From Pratylenchus scribneri (Eukaryota > Nematoda > Chromadorea > Rhabditida > Pratylenchidae), in assembly GCA_030063045.1 (NCBI GenBank), contig JAQSEB010000116.1:248001-312000 (forward strand): a stretch of 64,000 nucleotides of DNA, read 5' to 3'. The translations under genes were made by a program, and so were the position numbers. Positions 1-13,200 of the stretch are shown one piece after another. The notes below the pieces were generated by a model that saw only the letters and a list, made by a program, of their open reading frames with translations, was not told where the DNA came from and made no database searches. Numbering within the stretch: position 1 is the first letter of the stretch; each line of letters begins with the position of its first letter.

Positions 1-36
1 CAAAAATCCCAAAAAATTCCTTCCAAATTCATTCAC

Positions 37-3000
37 CTGTGTTTCAGTTTTATGCGATTTCAGTAACATCGTATTCATTCGTCCATTTTGTGTATGACAG
101 TAGACAATTCCCTTGGAAAGGAGCAATGGCATATTGCCATGCGGCACTTGCAATTGACTGATGAAATTGACGGCCCTTTCCCCGTTTGGATCACGGGCCA
201 ACATGAAAACGAACAAACTGTGCTGATCGTGCACCAGGAATGTGTCCTTGTCCACAGTGAATGTCTCCCAAAGGCAGCCCAAATACTCAAAATTGGGTGG
301 GAAATTTATTTGGAATTGAAATTAGAGAAGGATATTTTAAAAAGCCAAGTCTTTTGGCCATAACTCAACGTGACAATGGGTATTTTATATATATATAATA
401 GCATTTACATTTTTCACATTTCAAAATTCAGCGGCTTTTCTAGGGATTTTTAGATTTTGGGACTTTCACATCTTAGGGTTAATAACAATAATAGATAAGA
501 ATATTCTTTTACATGATGGCTGCTCTGAAATGGGCCTTGCCGTGGAATTTTGCACAATTGGCCATCGGATGGGGAATAGACGAACACATCGTGCAATTCA
601 TCTAAAAATTGCATAAATTTCATGACATTAGGATATGATTAATAGTGTGGTCATATTCAAAAATGAATTAAAATCAGGTGAGAAGATTTGAATTAAATGA
701 TTAATTAGTTTACTTATAATAAATGTAAAAAAAAATACACACCCAAAAAGAGGCATCGAATTCCATCGGGTTCCGCAAAAATGGAACGAATTTCAACGGA
801 ATGCCGAAAATCCGACACAAATCGGCCATGGCTCAATGAATAATAGTAGAGGAATCGGCCTTTGGTTGAGTAGAGGAAAAATTTGTCGGCCAATTCCGAG
901 TCGAGCACTTTTTCATTTGGTGCACTCTCATTGCAGTCCGGGAAAAGTACATCGCCGGAAGGGGCAAAGGATGAAGAAGAGGATGAGGGATCGATGGATG
1001 AATCGGAACGAATTATCTGAAAATTAGTAAGGAAGAATATTAGGGATTTTTGATTGTTTAAGGGAACAATTTGGAATCTTGACCATTCTTTTGGACATAG
1101 CTCAATGAAACAATAATCGATCTGAGAAGGCAATATATCATTCGAAAGTCCAAAGAATCCTCTAAAAATTTCATGAAATATTTATTAAATTCACATCTCT
1201 AAAATAGTTACATGCCTTTGAATATAATGAACCCGATTTTTTCAAAGAAAAGCTGTCTCATTTTAAAAGCTGCTTATTGCATAAAATATCTTAACTTTTC
1301 AAAAAATTAGAAAAGCCACTTTTTAGAGGACATTAAGAACTTTCAAATGGCATATTGCCTTTCCAAATTGGTTGCTTCCTTGTTGAGATATGGCCAAAAG
1401 AATGCCCTGGTTCTAAAATAGCGACAAAAACTGCTTGCCTTGTGCAAATGGACACGTGTATCCAATCGGGCCATTACAAATTCACGGCTCAATTTCATTT
1501 TCAGAATGGTCTAAAAGAAGCAAAAACATTTATTCTGCTCCCCTTCCCCCTTTTTACTGTCATATAATCATGTTCATAGAGAAAAGCAGTTGTGTTCCTT
1601 TTGATTTCATAAAACCATGCTTTGTTGTTCAACACAATGGCAATGTGCTTTTCCTATAAAAAGTTAGAATTTGTGCAATAAATTTTGTATAAATCAAATG
1701 GACTAAATTTAGGATTTATGAAACAAATTAGAACAAAGATTAGTAAAATTGCTCAAAATTTCTCATAAAAATGTCTTATTGTTAGGTCTAATCAGAATTT
1801 TATGCCCTAATATAAATTAAAATTTATTCACCCCAATGGAAATCAATGATGGCTCCACTTTGATGTTCAAACTTTGTGCCGGTTGCTGGAATTCATTAAA
1901 ATTTGAGTCGATTTATTAAATAATTTCAAAACAAACAATATTTCCATCCTGATAAATGCTAATTTCCGTCAACGATGCCAAAATGGCCATTTGACTGGGC
2001 GAAGCGGATGCCAACATTGGCAGACGAGTTAAATAAATGCAAAGTGCGCCGGAACGAGCCGAAACCGCTGCCAACGAGCCATCCTCAGAACAGGCCAATT
2101 GGACGAGACCACTGTCATCCGAATCGACGTCCACCAAATCGCTGATTTCACTTCTTTATATTGGAAAAGGGGAAAAATTGATAAATTATTAATTAATTGA
2201 AGGAAGCCAAAGGCAAAAATGATAAAAATAGAAAAGGAAAAAGGAACTAGAAAAGAATTAGGCTATGAATTTGGCTTATCGGTTACGGTAAAGTCTACAG
2301 TACACCGCAAAAGGCGCCTATGGGCAGTGTGTAACAATAACAATGAATTACATCCAAAATTTCACTCCTAATTTATTTAATACCTAATAGGGAAATATTT
2401 AATTTGCTCAAAGTATTGAAAAATGTTAAAAAAAATTGTAAAGGAAGTTTATCCTATATCCGGTTCAAAGTTTATCCTAGATCCTTCTTTATACTCACTC
2501 GATAAATCTCATCAAGAGGATTATTTCATTATGTTTTTTGCTTGGATTTAATCAATTCTAACTTGGTTTTGAACCATTAAACCAAAATGGGTTTAAACCG
2601 TTTAATACCCTTTAATTTTGACCAAAACCATAACAAATTATATACCGTTCGATGCGTCTTAATCCAGCTCTATCCAATTGGTTATATGGTTTATGAATGG
2701 AGGACAAACAAACTCTTATACTATTATATTTGGATTTATATACTCTTTTTGTGCTAATTCGGCAAATTAAATATTACCCTTATCAAATAAGTTTATTACC
2801 TAATTATAATAATTATGTATATTTTAGTATAATTTTAAGCAAATTCATAAGAACTAATTCCCAATTAATCGCCTTTACACTAGTAGAAAAAATACGTACA
2901 AATCGGAAATGTCGCGACCTTTCAATCTGAAAAATGACGATAAAAAATTATTTTGCCTCCTCACAAATTATCGCCAATAGAATAGAGCCGACGCATTGGC

Positions 3001-4785
3001 TCATTCACAGCAATGGAGGCAAGATTTGTTTTGTATTCTTGAATGGAGAATAATTCCTGGGAAATGGAATCCGCTGAACGTTCGGCCTTATAATTAAATG
3101 AATTAATGGAATTTGGAATTTGCTCGGCAAACCGAAAGACAAACGACGAATCCCAGATCGAAGCCGACCAAAACATTTCCATTCCCAAACCAAACTGTGC
3201 GCACCAAATTCCCGTATCGCTCTTGGAATTGCAAATTTGTGGGCTGCTCCGGCTCACTCAATCGCACAATCATCAAATTCTTTTGGGCTACAATGGCGCT
3301 GATCTGCATTGGATAATTTGGAAAGAGTGAGCGAATTATTGAGTATTGCCCATCGGTATCTGTGCCATACCTTTAGCCATAATTCAGCGAGGCATCTACC
3401 AATATTAGTAGTTAGAAGGCAGCACTAAATGTCCTTTGAAAAGTTTCGTAAAAGAATTTTTTCATTCAATTTTAGAATGGTCATTGTTTAATAAACCCTA
3501 ATTTGATGAAAAGTAGCTTTATTTTATAAATTGTTTTAAATTTTCAAAAAATTAATTAAGCAACTTAAGGACATTTAGGGCTTTCAATTGTCATATCGCC
3601 TTCTCAAATTGGCCATTGCCTCGCTGATCTATTGTCAAAAGAAATGCCTAGGTACTCAATTTATGTTCGAGATATTCAGTTGAATTGGAATGAAGTGGAT
3701 TTAAATTTAGGCCCTAATTAATTTTAGGTTTAAGGGCGTAGATTGCCACAATTTTTTTTGTATATTTTCCTTCCATGAAAATGTCATAATCACTGTTCAT
3801 ATTTTTACTATCAATCCCGCCTACCCTTCTCCTAATTTATACATAGTCCTCTTCTCGATCTGCCGCCAAACTGCGGAATGTGGTGAATTGCAAATCCAAA
3901 ATGTCCCCATTGCAAGAGAATGTGTTCAACGTTTCGCCCTCCGCATTGTTCACTGTTATTTGTGTGTCCTCCGAGCCAAGTGCAAAAATGGAACCATCTC
4001 GATTCCAAGCACCAGTTTTGATTGCTCTTTGATGTTTGCCCATCACCGGAACTTTCCTTCGGACAAAAATTAAGCCATCCATTCATTTTTATGGCCAAAA
4101 TACCTCGAAAGTCGATGGTCGAAAAGAACAAAATTGCCGCGATTGTCGCCCACCAACAGGATTGCCTTTTTCGGATTCCAACAAAGCAGAGTGGGCAATG
4201 CCTTCGCACCGGTGGACATATCCACGGTGTGAATTTGGCCAGTTGAACATTCATACAGGACCAGGGTTGGAGTACGCCCATTGGCGATGGCCAATAAATC
4301 GCCTTGCGGATCCCAGCTTAATGCACTCACTTCCCTACGATTCAAAGGGAAAGCTCAAGTTGGCTACTTTCCCAAAACTATTTAAGATATTGATGACAAT
4401 TTTGACCAAAATTCTGTTAAATAAAGCTTCTTATCCTTAAATTCTATGTACTAAATAAATAAGTCTCAATTATTTGTAATTTCTGATTAATAAATGTATT
4501 CTATTTAATCAAATATTTCTTCCGGAATTAAACATTTTTCGATTCTCAAATTTTTCAAAATTATAATTTATTACTCATTAATGTTGAATTCCTCGGTAAT
4601 TTCATTGTATCGATTGAAGACGCGAATAACTCCACTGGAGCCAGCCACAGCAATATTGTTTCCCCCAGGGCGCCATTCAAAAATCAACGGGCCTTGGCCA
4701 TAAAGTTGTGGATTTTGTTCACGGAAAAGGAGCTAACATAAAAAGAAAGGGGTATTTTCACATCAATTTATTTGCTGACCTTCAT
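37..4785 (-). CDS. dyf-2: WDR19/IFT144 (DYF-2) IFT-A subunit, 3' end off the window
   Basis: Core subunit of the IFT-A complex, which drives retrograde transport in cilia; in nematodes it acts in ciliated sensory neurons. Fourteen exons can be joined on the minus strand: 4780-4785 (ATGAAG only), 4575-4732, 4104-4334, 3843-4056, 3133-3303, 2965-3086, 2879-2926, 1937-2153, 1832-1885, 1558-1653, 1439-1510, 743-1016, 513-601 and 37-285. The joined protein follows the vertebrate WDR19 N-terminal WD-repeat region from its first residues, for example SRKVPVMGKH, then EYKTNLASIAVNE, then NNKAWFYE, then RQGPFQSSH. The donor after exon 1439-1510 is GC (AAG|gcaag) and the rest are GT. The open frame reaches position 37 at a GT donor, so the C-terminal TPR half lies outside. 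Two intronic family-A repeats interrupt the gene. Family assignment is secure; exons 2879-2926 and 1439-1510 are the least certain. Confidence 0.9.
1084..1404. repeat. Family-A palindromic MITE-like element, copy 1
   Basis: Terminal inverted repeats of about 85 bp with tips CATTCTTTTGG and its complement. It sits in the dyf-2 intron between exons 1439-1510 and 743-1016. Confidence 0.8.
2391..2776. repeat. Family-B element with TTTAAACC core, copy 1
   Basis: Ends resemble ATATTTAATTTGC and GCAAATTAAATAT. The interior carries the GGGTTTAAACCG core and an ATTATATACC block. It lies in the dyf-2 intron between exons 2879-2926 and 1937-2153. Confidence 0.7.
3365..3646. repeat. Family-A palindromic MITE-like element, copy 2
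   Basis: Diverged copy; both arms are recognisable (a GCCATAATTCAGCGAGG block on the left, GGACATTTAGGGCTTTC on the right). It lies in the dyf-2 intron between exons 3843-4056 and 3133-3303. Confidence 0.7.
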
Positions 4786-6723
4786 TTTATGGAATCGGTT
4801 GTTATTGAATCATAATGGATTAGCAATTCTGAATTTGGAACTAAATTTGCGGCAATTTTTACTCCATTTTCTGTTAGTTACCATGGAAACAACGCATTTT
4901 AAAGATGAAAAGGACTAATAAAGGAAATGAAATTAATTTTGTTTTAGAGCTTAAAGTGGATTCTAATTTTTTTAAGTAAATTCAAATTTTTAACTCTGAG
5001 TTTAATTCTGGTTTCTAAGTTTATTCTTATTTTTATTCCGGTTAGATTTGTGTTTCATTCCGGAAAGTTTATTTTTCTTTGCGGTTAGATTTGTGTTTCA
5101 TTCCGGAAAGTTTTAATCTAAGTTCTTTCCGGAAAGTTTATTTTTCTTTCCGGAAAGTTTTAATCTAAGTTCTTTCCGGAAAGTTTTAATCTAAGTTCTT
5201 TCCGGAAAGTTTATTTTTCTTTCCGGAAAGTTTTAATCTAAGTTCTTTCCGGAAAGTTTTAATCTAAGTTTTTTCCGGAAAGTTTTAATCTAAGTTCTTT
5301 CCGGAAAGTTTTAATCTAAGTTCTTTCCGGAAAGTTTTAATCTAAGTTCTTTCCGGAAAGTTTATTTTTCTTTCCAGAAAGTTTTAATCTAAGTTCTTTC
5401 CGGAAAGTTTTAATCTAAGTTCTTTCCGGAAAGTTTTAATCTAAGTTCTTTCCGGAAAGTTTATTTTTCTTTCCGGAAAGTTTATTTTTCTTTCCGGAAA
5501 CTTTTAATCTAAGTTCTTTCCGGAAAGTTTTTAATCTAGGTTCTTTCCGGAAAGTTTATTTTTCTTACCGGAAAGTTTATTTTTCTTTCCGGAAAGTTTT
5601 AATCTAAGTTCTTTCCGGAAAGTTTATTTTTCTTTCCGGAAAGTTTTAATCTAAGTTCTTTCCGGAAAGTTTTAATCTAAGTTCTTTCCGGAAAGTTTTA
5701 ATCTAAGTTCTTTCCGGAAAGTTTTAATCTAAGTTCTTTCCGGAAAGTTTTAATCTAAGTCCGGTTAAATTATTTACTTTATTCCGGATATTCTGATTTC
5801 TAAGTTAATTTTAACCTTTCATTTAAGGCATATCTTCTCAGTTCTCACTCATCACTAATCAATTTCCTTTTTATTCAAAAGAAAGCAAGAAATACGGTAT
5901 GCACTGATACCAAAGGAAATGGTAAATAAGGGAGATATCTCTCTCACAGTCAATGCCTTGAATGTGCCTTAAGGCTATATCATGAAAATATATATTAATA
6001 TAATATTCATCGCTTCAGATTCCATTGCCAATTCAATTAAAAAATAATATGTTTTAATATTTCCCATCAAATATTTAATATTTATTTTATTTCACATTTT
6101 CATCCATCATCTTAATTAAAGATTAAACAAATAAATAAATCTTCAAAGCCAAATTTGGTGAATTGATTACCAATCTTCTTTTTATGGTTGCCTCTCTCTC
6201 CATCCATTTTTTTATCCGTCATATTTTTCTACCCAAACACAAATCGATTCAGTCAGCGCATTTTATTTATTTTCATTCTACATTTTCTCCTCTATTCATT
6301 TTGCTACTCGCTCTTGACTCGTCGCTGGGATTATTCAATTCCCCCATTTTCCTTAGCCTCGCCAAAGCCATCATTCCGTCCTTCCCCTTATTTCTTTTCT
6401 ATCGATTGTTTTGTCAAAAAGGGACCTTCCCTTCGGCGACAAAATTTTCTTCACTTTTTATTGGCAAAAAATGCGGCAATAAGAGAAGGAAGGAAAATGG
6501 CCAAGTCCCTCCCCTTCCCGCCTGTGGTTGGGACCAATGGCTGTCAACACAACCACAATGGCCAACAAATCGATTGTTTTGTGGCCATCTTACCTCCTTC
6601 CATCCATCCTATGACCAATTTTGCCCTTCCCCATTCATTATTATTCCCTCTTAATAGTGCATTGTTTTTTTTACCAATTTTACTTTTCTAAAAACAAATT
6701 TCAGCAACAATTTTCACGCAAAA
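4786..6723. other. Intergenic region between dyf-2 and the zinc-finger gene
   Basis: Divergent intergenic region holding minisatellite array 1, a short AT-rich stretch, and a pyrimidine-rich block at about 6170-6690 just upstream of the zinc-finger start. Long open frames in that block look like low-complexity chance frames. A consensus acceptor (aaatttcag, ending at 6704) lies 19 bp before the ATG at 6724 and could be a trans-splice site. Confidence 0.6.
5035..5795. repeat. TTCCGGAA minisatellite array 1
   Basis: Tandem array built from the palindrome CTTTCCGGAAAG separated by two alternating spacers, TTTAATCTAAGTT (26-bp unit) and TTTATTTTT (about 21-bp unit). There are roughly 30 units with a few single-base changes. 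The left flank contains GGTTAGATTTGTGTTTCATT. No coding frame is maintained. The same array type recurs at 49005-49700. Confidence 0.95.
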
Positions 6724-8760
6724 ATGTCATCTTCAACATTTTATGCCTCCGCATCCGCTGGCCCTTCCAATGCTTCTTCTTCTTCATCTTCTTCTGGCAT
6801 TCCACTTTTGCCGCCTTTACGCTGTCCCCTCTGTCCCATTCACGTCCATTTCCCACATGACCTCGCCTTGGAAGCCCATTTGGCCCAAATCCATCTTGGC
6901 CTTCGACCCTTCAAATGTTTGGAATGTCCGCCGGCAGCAGGATTGGCCAATTTGGATGCCACCACCTTCCCAACCGAATGGGCCTTCCTTGACCATTTGG
7001 CCTATGCCCATGGACAATATTCGGGACAGGTGGGCACAAAAGGGAAGAATATTTTCGGAGCCACCCAATTTGAAACCATTTTTAATAAACTCATCAAGAA
7101 ATGTAGATAATTTTAGTAACAGATTAAATAGCAGATTAGCTATTAAATAATATTAATTTTATTTAAATTTATACAGAATTAATTGAGTTTTGCTAAAAAA
7201 TTTTATGGATTAACAAATTTTTCAATGGTTTTTGGACATAACTCCATCATTTATGAGACAATGCCAATAGTCTATAGTTAATTTGATATTAAAGACAACC
7301 AAAATATTATTAAATGGCACCAGATTGGAGCATATTCGAGCCGGGGATATTATGGAAAAAGAGAATGAAAACGAAAATAATATGTTTTTTTTTCATACAG
7401 TCTTTGCTCCAAATTGACTTGGAATTAGTGAACAAAAGGCGTCAAATCCAACGATTGATTACTTGTGCAATATTGACCAGGGAAAGTTCTCGAATGGTTG
7501 TCGGAGAACAGCAACAAATGACACAACAAATGAATAATGCGAATACGGATATTGGCCATTTTGGCCAAGGAAGTTCATTGGGAATGGAATCTGACAATTT
7601 GGCACAAACTTCATCAAATGGACAAGAAAATGGAAAGAGGGTCGAAGTGAAAATAGAGGTGGAGGAAGAAGAAACGATGGAAACAATAAATAATGTCGGC
7701 AATCATCAAGTGGAGGAAAATGGCATCAAATTGGAAGTAAAATTTTGGGATTTGTTGAGAATTTAACCCCATTTTTTGTGAATTCAGTGTTCAACCGAAG
7801 GAAATGAATCGGTAGAGCAGGATCAAAATGTTGGCCCAACACTGGAACATTTGCCTAATGAACAGCCATGTTTGAGTGCGGCCGAATTGGAAGCAGCCGA
7901 AATATTGCGCACAGCTGCATTCAAATTGAGCCAATCTTTGTTGAATCGAAATAGGCAACAAATGGAAATGACTGGGGGGACAATGATGGAATGGAAGGAT
8001 AAAGGCAATGATGGCCATCAAATATTGGAGGTGGACATAGGGGGGGGGGGGGAATATTAAGTTATTGTTTATATGACTTTCTTTTGGCCATATCTCAACA
8101 AGGAAGTAACCAATTTTGGAAGGCTATATCCCATTCGAAAGCATAAATGTCCTCAAAAAATTGCTTAACTAATTTCACAAAAAATTCCAAACATTTTGTA
8201 AAATAAATGGCTTTTCCCCTAAAAAATTTTGGTTTGATTCATTTAAAGACGTAAAACATTTTTAAGTTGGGATTTCCTAAATTTAATATAAGCCACTTTT
8301 TAGAGGACATTTAGAGCTTTCCAATGACCTATTGCCTTCCAAAATTGGCTAATACCTCGCTGAGCTATGGCCAAAAGAATGGCTTAGATATTCTGGGTGA
8401 ACAACTGATTTATGCCATTTGTTTAAGGAAGAAGGCGATGCCCTAAATGAATATGTTCAAAATCAACAAAATGAAAATGGTGGCAGCCAAAATGATTATT
8501 CAGCCGGAGAAGAGGACGAACAGTGGAATGGACAACAACAACGCAAGAAGAAGTTGACCAAAAAACGACGACAAAATTCCGAAAATGGTGGAGGAATAAA
8601 GAAAAAGGGGATCGAAAAGAAAATGATAAGCGAAGAAGAGGAGAAGCAAATCCATCAATTTGTGGCAAATTTGTTGAAAAAGGAAGAAAAAAGAAGGGCC
8701 GAAATGAAAAAGGAAGAGGAGGCGAAGAAGAGGCGCCGAACAACCAGCGAAAATAAATAA
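6724..8760 (+). CDS. C2H2 zinc-finger protein with acidic/basic C-terminal tail
   Basis: Four exons joined in phase 0: 6724-7029, 7401-7736, 7788-8030 and 8428-8760, giving about 405 residues. A Ser-rich N-terminus is followed by two C2H2-type fingers: CPLC..HLAQIH at about residues 38-60, and KCLEC..HLAYAH at about 65-98 with an unusually long loop between the Cys and His pairs. The rest is Gln/Glu/Asn-rich with a KVEVKIEVEEE-like acidic patch and a Lys/Arg-rich tail (KKKLTKKRR) that resembles a nuclear localisation signal. A nuclear, nucleic-acid-binding role is inferred from the fingers only; no named orthologue is recognised. The acceptor 19 bp before the ATG supports this start. Intron 1 holds a family-C repeat and intron 3 a family-A repeat. 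A G-run (about 8041-8052) lies just inside intron 3. Confidence 0.8.
7100..7310. repeat. Family-C dispersed repeat, copy 1
   Basis: Shares ordered blocks (AGCTATTAAATAATATTAATTT, a GAATTAATTGAG-like block, a TTTTTGGACATAACTC block) with 29262-29575 and, more weakly, 39235-39535. It lies in intron 1 of the zinc-finger gene. Confidence 0.55.
8077..8381. repeat. Family-A palindromic MITE-like element, copy 3
   Basis: Both arms present: CTTTTGGCCATATCTCAAC on the left and GAGCTATGGCCAAAAGAATG on the right. It occupies most of intron 3 of the zinc-finger gene. Confidence 0.85.
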
Positions 8761-10257
8761 TATTAGCACAACAAATTGACTGTTTTAAAGAAGAAAATAC
8801 GGGAAAATACATGAGAATATGAGACTACTGGCTATCAAATCACTTTTTTGCCATTTTGTTTTTAAATTTTATTGAATAAATATAATTGACAAATTAATGA
8901 AGTGCTATATTTTGACTTTATTCCATTTTTTAACCTTTTTTCATTGAATTTCCCCATATTTATGCTGGAAAATTAGGAATATTTCCTTTCCTTGGCCCCT
9001 GTATATTTATGGCTGATTAATTTGTTTGAATTTTCCACTTCAATTATTTTTCCCCTATATTTCGAAGCACAAAATAGAAAATATAAAGAACCAGGGGAAC
9101 AAAAATGATATAATGAATCCGGAAATATAAAATTTTGATAAAATTGGAAATATTTTCATTTAACATTTTATTCAAATTTCCATACCCTTTTTTGTTGGAT
9201 ATCCCAATTTTTGGAGAACATCTCCTCATTAATTCTGATTTCTGATTCTTTATGTTATCCCCTGCCTGATTTACTAGTTGTCTACTTTTTCCCTCCATTA
9301 TTTCCAGTTTTAAGCTTTAAATTGGACTTAATAAGTAAAAAAATGAACGGACCAAAAATGATATAATTTGATTGAATTCCGGAATTAGAAAATTAGAAAA
9401 ATTTTTGATAAAATTAGAAATATTTTCAGACGAAAGAACGGAACCGGATATGTGTGCTTTTTGGAGGTGCGTACTAAAAATGTGAAATTTGAAAGCAATT
9501 AAAGGGTGAGGCTGCTGGTGATAAGCCTCACAGCAAATTGAACGAATTAATGGAAGAAGGCGTGAATGGAATGAAAATTGGCTGATGAATGAGGCAAATA
9601 AATTGAATGAATGAATGCTACTATTTATTTTGTATTTGGCCAAGCAAACATTCACAACCGACGACAATCATTATTGTCCTATGGAGGGATGGGAGATAAA
9701 TAAGCCAACCAAATACATTTATATTATTTGTAGAGAAAATAATACAATTTATTTTGCGTGTCAAAAAGCAACACAAAACTTTGACCTTTACGTCAAAAAT
9801 TGGAGCAAATACAAATTGGCCTCTAGCAACATTCAATTTATATAAAGGTTAATTTGGACATTTTCAGCTGTGAGATATATTCGAGAAGATTATTTGTTAG
9901 CCAAATACCAAATCCATATCCAATACATAGCAAAATCCCAAGTCAAATTCAATTAATATTTCGAATCTAAAATTAATCCCCAAATTAAAATCTGTTTAAA
10001 ATGTCATCAATTTTGTCTGCAAATTGTCCCTTTTTATTTTGAGTGAAAATTGGGTACATTATCGTAAAATATGCTCAGGAGCTACGGTTAACCGATAGGC
10101 CACCAGATCCAGTAACCACAGGGAATTTGCCCATATTTTTGGCTCAATTTCCCTTCCTTCGCCTCTTGTCTATTTTCTATTTTTGCCATTTTTACCAATG
10201 CCATTATCCAATTAGTTCATCCCTTTAATATTCTTATTTTTCGATTGCCACAGAAAA
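8761..10257. other. Intergenic region between zinc-finger and transporter genes
   Basis: AT-rich DNA without a gene I can support. A diverged direct duplication of roughly 75 bp is visible at about 9096-9160 and 9350-9430 (blocks AAAAATGATATAAT and ATTTTGATAAAATTGGAAA). An open frame at 9615-9845 (+) encodes 76 residues with a hydrophobic start but no recognisable family. An acceptor (ttgccacag, ending at 10253) precedes the transporter ATG at 10258. Confidence 0.5.
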
Positions 10258-13200
10258 ATGTCACCGGCGAATCCTTGGAGCGGTAATCCGTCGGCGGATG
10301 ATCAGCCCACATCATCCTCCTCCTCCTCATCCAGCCAAACTGGCATTTTGATGGATCCCTCGGCACCGATCAAAGCTCGAAATTTGGTGACTGATGAAAT
10401 TTGGAGGGAAGATTGTGAGGCCGAAATTGGCCAAAAAGATGCAGCAAAACCGAAGATGGCCGAAACTTGGGGCGAAATGATTCGAGCTTGGCCGAAAACA
10501 ACACTTTGTTAGTTGGGTCATAAATACGCTGGGCTAATTTATTTGGTCATAACTCAACAAGGAAGCAACCAATTTGGGAAGGCAATAGGCCATTTGAAAG
10601 CCCTAAATGTCGTCTAAAAAGTGGCTTATTAATTTTTTGAAAATTTAAAACAAATTATAAAATTAATGGCTTTTTCTCTAAAAATTAGGGTCTATTTTAC
10701 TCAAAAATGTGTAACTATTTCTATGAGATGAATTTTATAAAAGTTTTATTGCCACTTTGTAAAGGATATTTTTGGCTTTCAAATGGCATATAGCCTTCCC
10801 AAATTGGTTATTACCTCGCTGAGCTATGGCCAAAAAATAGTCAAAATACATTGAATTGTCTCCTACCCATTCAAAGGGAAAAAATTTCTCTGAATAAAAT
10901 AAATAAATAAATTTTCAAATTTTGTTAGGCATTGTGAGCAATGAATTCTGCGAACGATTCAGTTACTATGGAATGCGAACAGTGTTAACACTGTATTTTA
11001 TGAATGTGCTGAAATATAGCAGCGCAAAGGCAACAATGTATTTCAATGGATTCACCGTCCTTTGTTATTTGACTCCACTGCTTGGTTGCATTCTCGCCGA
11101 TGGATACATTGGCAAATTCAAGTAATTTATGCGGGAAAATCACAAAAGGGTTACTAACAAATATCATTAAAATAAAAATGCAAAATGGAATATTGGCAAT
11201 TAGGGTGATTTTTCGAAGGGCAAATTGCCATTTTTAATAAAGAGAAAAAAACATTTAAGGCTATATTTTGAGGCATTTAAAATGAATAATGATAATACCA
11301 GAAATTGCGCCAAAAATTGTCAAAATAAATAGTGGATGTCATACATTAAATAACAGAGGAATGTGCCAATTAGGGTTGGACATTTTCGGTTTTTTAAACG
11401 CTGGTTTGATAACCCGGTTTTTGGTATTTGAAAAATTTCAGTTTTCGGTTTCTCCTATTTTGGGTTATTTTGAGCAAAATTCCCAATTTCGCTTTGAAAT
11501 TTCATCGTTTTTTTAAACCGAAACAGACTCTGTCCAACCCTATGCTAATGTCAATATTTTTTACAGTATAAGTGCAAAAATAGGCAAGTGATTTTTTCTG
11601 GAGGGCAAAAGATAGTGTCAATGTCATTTATATTAAAAAAAGCATACAAAAGGATAGGAAATTAATGCAGTTTTTAAAGGATTTTTAGCAAAAACAAAAA
11701 TAAGCGTAAATCTAATCGCCAAAATTACCAAAAACAATTAATGGCAAATTAAGATGCCAAGCCACTTCCAAAATTACCCAAAATTTCCTCCTCCAGGACC
11801 GTGTTCTTCGTTTCCATTCTCTACACAATCGGTCAAATTTTGTTGGCATTGGCCTCCACCCAAGATTGGAATTCCTCATTCCATCCTTGGGTGGACATCC
11901 TCGGCTTGGTCATCATCGGATTCGGCACTGGTGGCATTAAGCCCTGTGTTTGTTCATTTGGCGGCGACCAATTTGAGCCGCATCAGGAGAAAAGTTTGAA
12001 CCCAAATTAAAATGGTTTTTCATCCCTTTTAATTCCTTAATCAGTGTTGTCAATTTTCTTCTCCGCCTTCTATTTTGCCATCAATGCCGGTTCCATGATC
12101 AGTACATTCATTTCGCCAATGTTTCGGGGTAAAATCCCAAAATTGGCAATTTTTCCATTTTATTCCAAATTTTATTAAGCCACCCCTTGTATGGGCCAAG
12201 ACAGTTGCTATCCAATGGCATTCGGCATTCCGGCTGCTTTGATGATTGTTGCCACACGTACCTTTTTTAATATATTATTTATTGAAAAAAATAGTGTTTA
12301 CTGTATCAAAAAAAAGGGAAAAATTCACAATAAATGTTGATCAAACCCTCAGGATTAATTCATTTTTTTTACCCCACCAATACCTCTCATTTCTCTAATT
12401 CATCAGTATATTGAACCATTTTTTGGCCCATATCTCATCAGCAAAGCTTAAACCAATTTGATAAGGCAATATGCCATTTTAAAAACCCTAAATGTCCTCT
12501 AAAAAGTTGCCCTAAAATTTATAAAATCCAGCTTAATAAAAATCTTTGAAACCTAAATTTTCTGAAGCCACTTACAAAGTGTTTTAAATTTTCAAAAAAT
12601 TAGAAAGCCAATTTTTGAAGGATATTTAAGGTTATAAATGGCATATCGCCTGCTTATTTTATTATGTTAAACGATGGCCAATAAATTGTTGGTTTTACTG
12701 ATACTAAATCGTCCTGTTTCGGTCCTATCATGAATCATTTAATATAGGCACTTTTTTATTAGACATTATTATTTAAATATTGTGTCTTTTTCCTTATTAA
12801 ATATTCTTTTTCTCCTTCACATAAATTAATTATTACATTTTTTCGCAGTTATCTTCATTTCTGGCTCATTTTCTTATAAAAAATTGCCTCCAAAGGAGAA
12901 TATTTTCGGTGAAGTCTACAAAGCATCGAAGGCAAGTTTCCCCCTCAAATATTATTTTCACCAATTTTATTCATTCACAGAAGGCCATTTCCAATCGTTT
13001 TCATAGCCAAGTGCGCAGCGGACATTCCCATTGGCTTGATTTCTATTTTGATACGCATTTTTGTGCATCCGATGCCAGATGCCAAGAATTGCAGAGGAAA
13101 AAACGTGATACACGGGCATGCCATAAAGTTGGTGGCATTTTTAATGGTTTTGAGCCATAAATTTACATTTCACATTTCAGCGTCAATTCATTGCGGATAT

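Noticed and set aside
6163..6691. Two overlapping frames of about 165 residues upstream of the zinc-finger gene
   Set aside because: Low-complexity Phe/Leu/Ser composition from a pyrimidine-rich block; no domain, and two frames are open together.
9615..9845. 76-residue frame with hydrophobic start
   Set aside because: Weak signal-peptide character, no family, and AT-rich composition like the surrounding DNA; recorded only in the intergenic entry.
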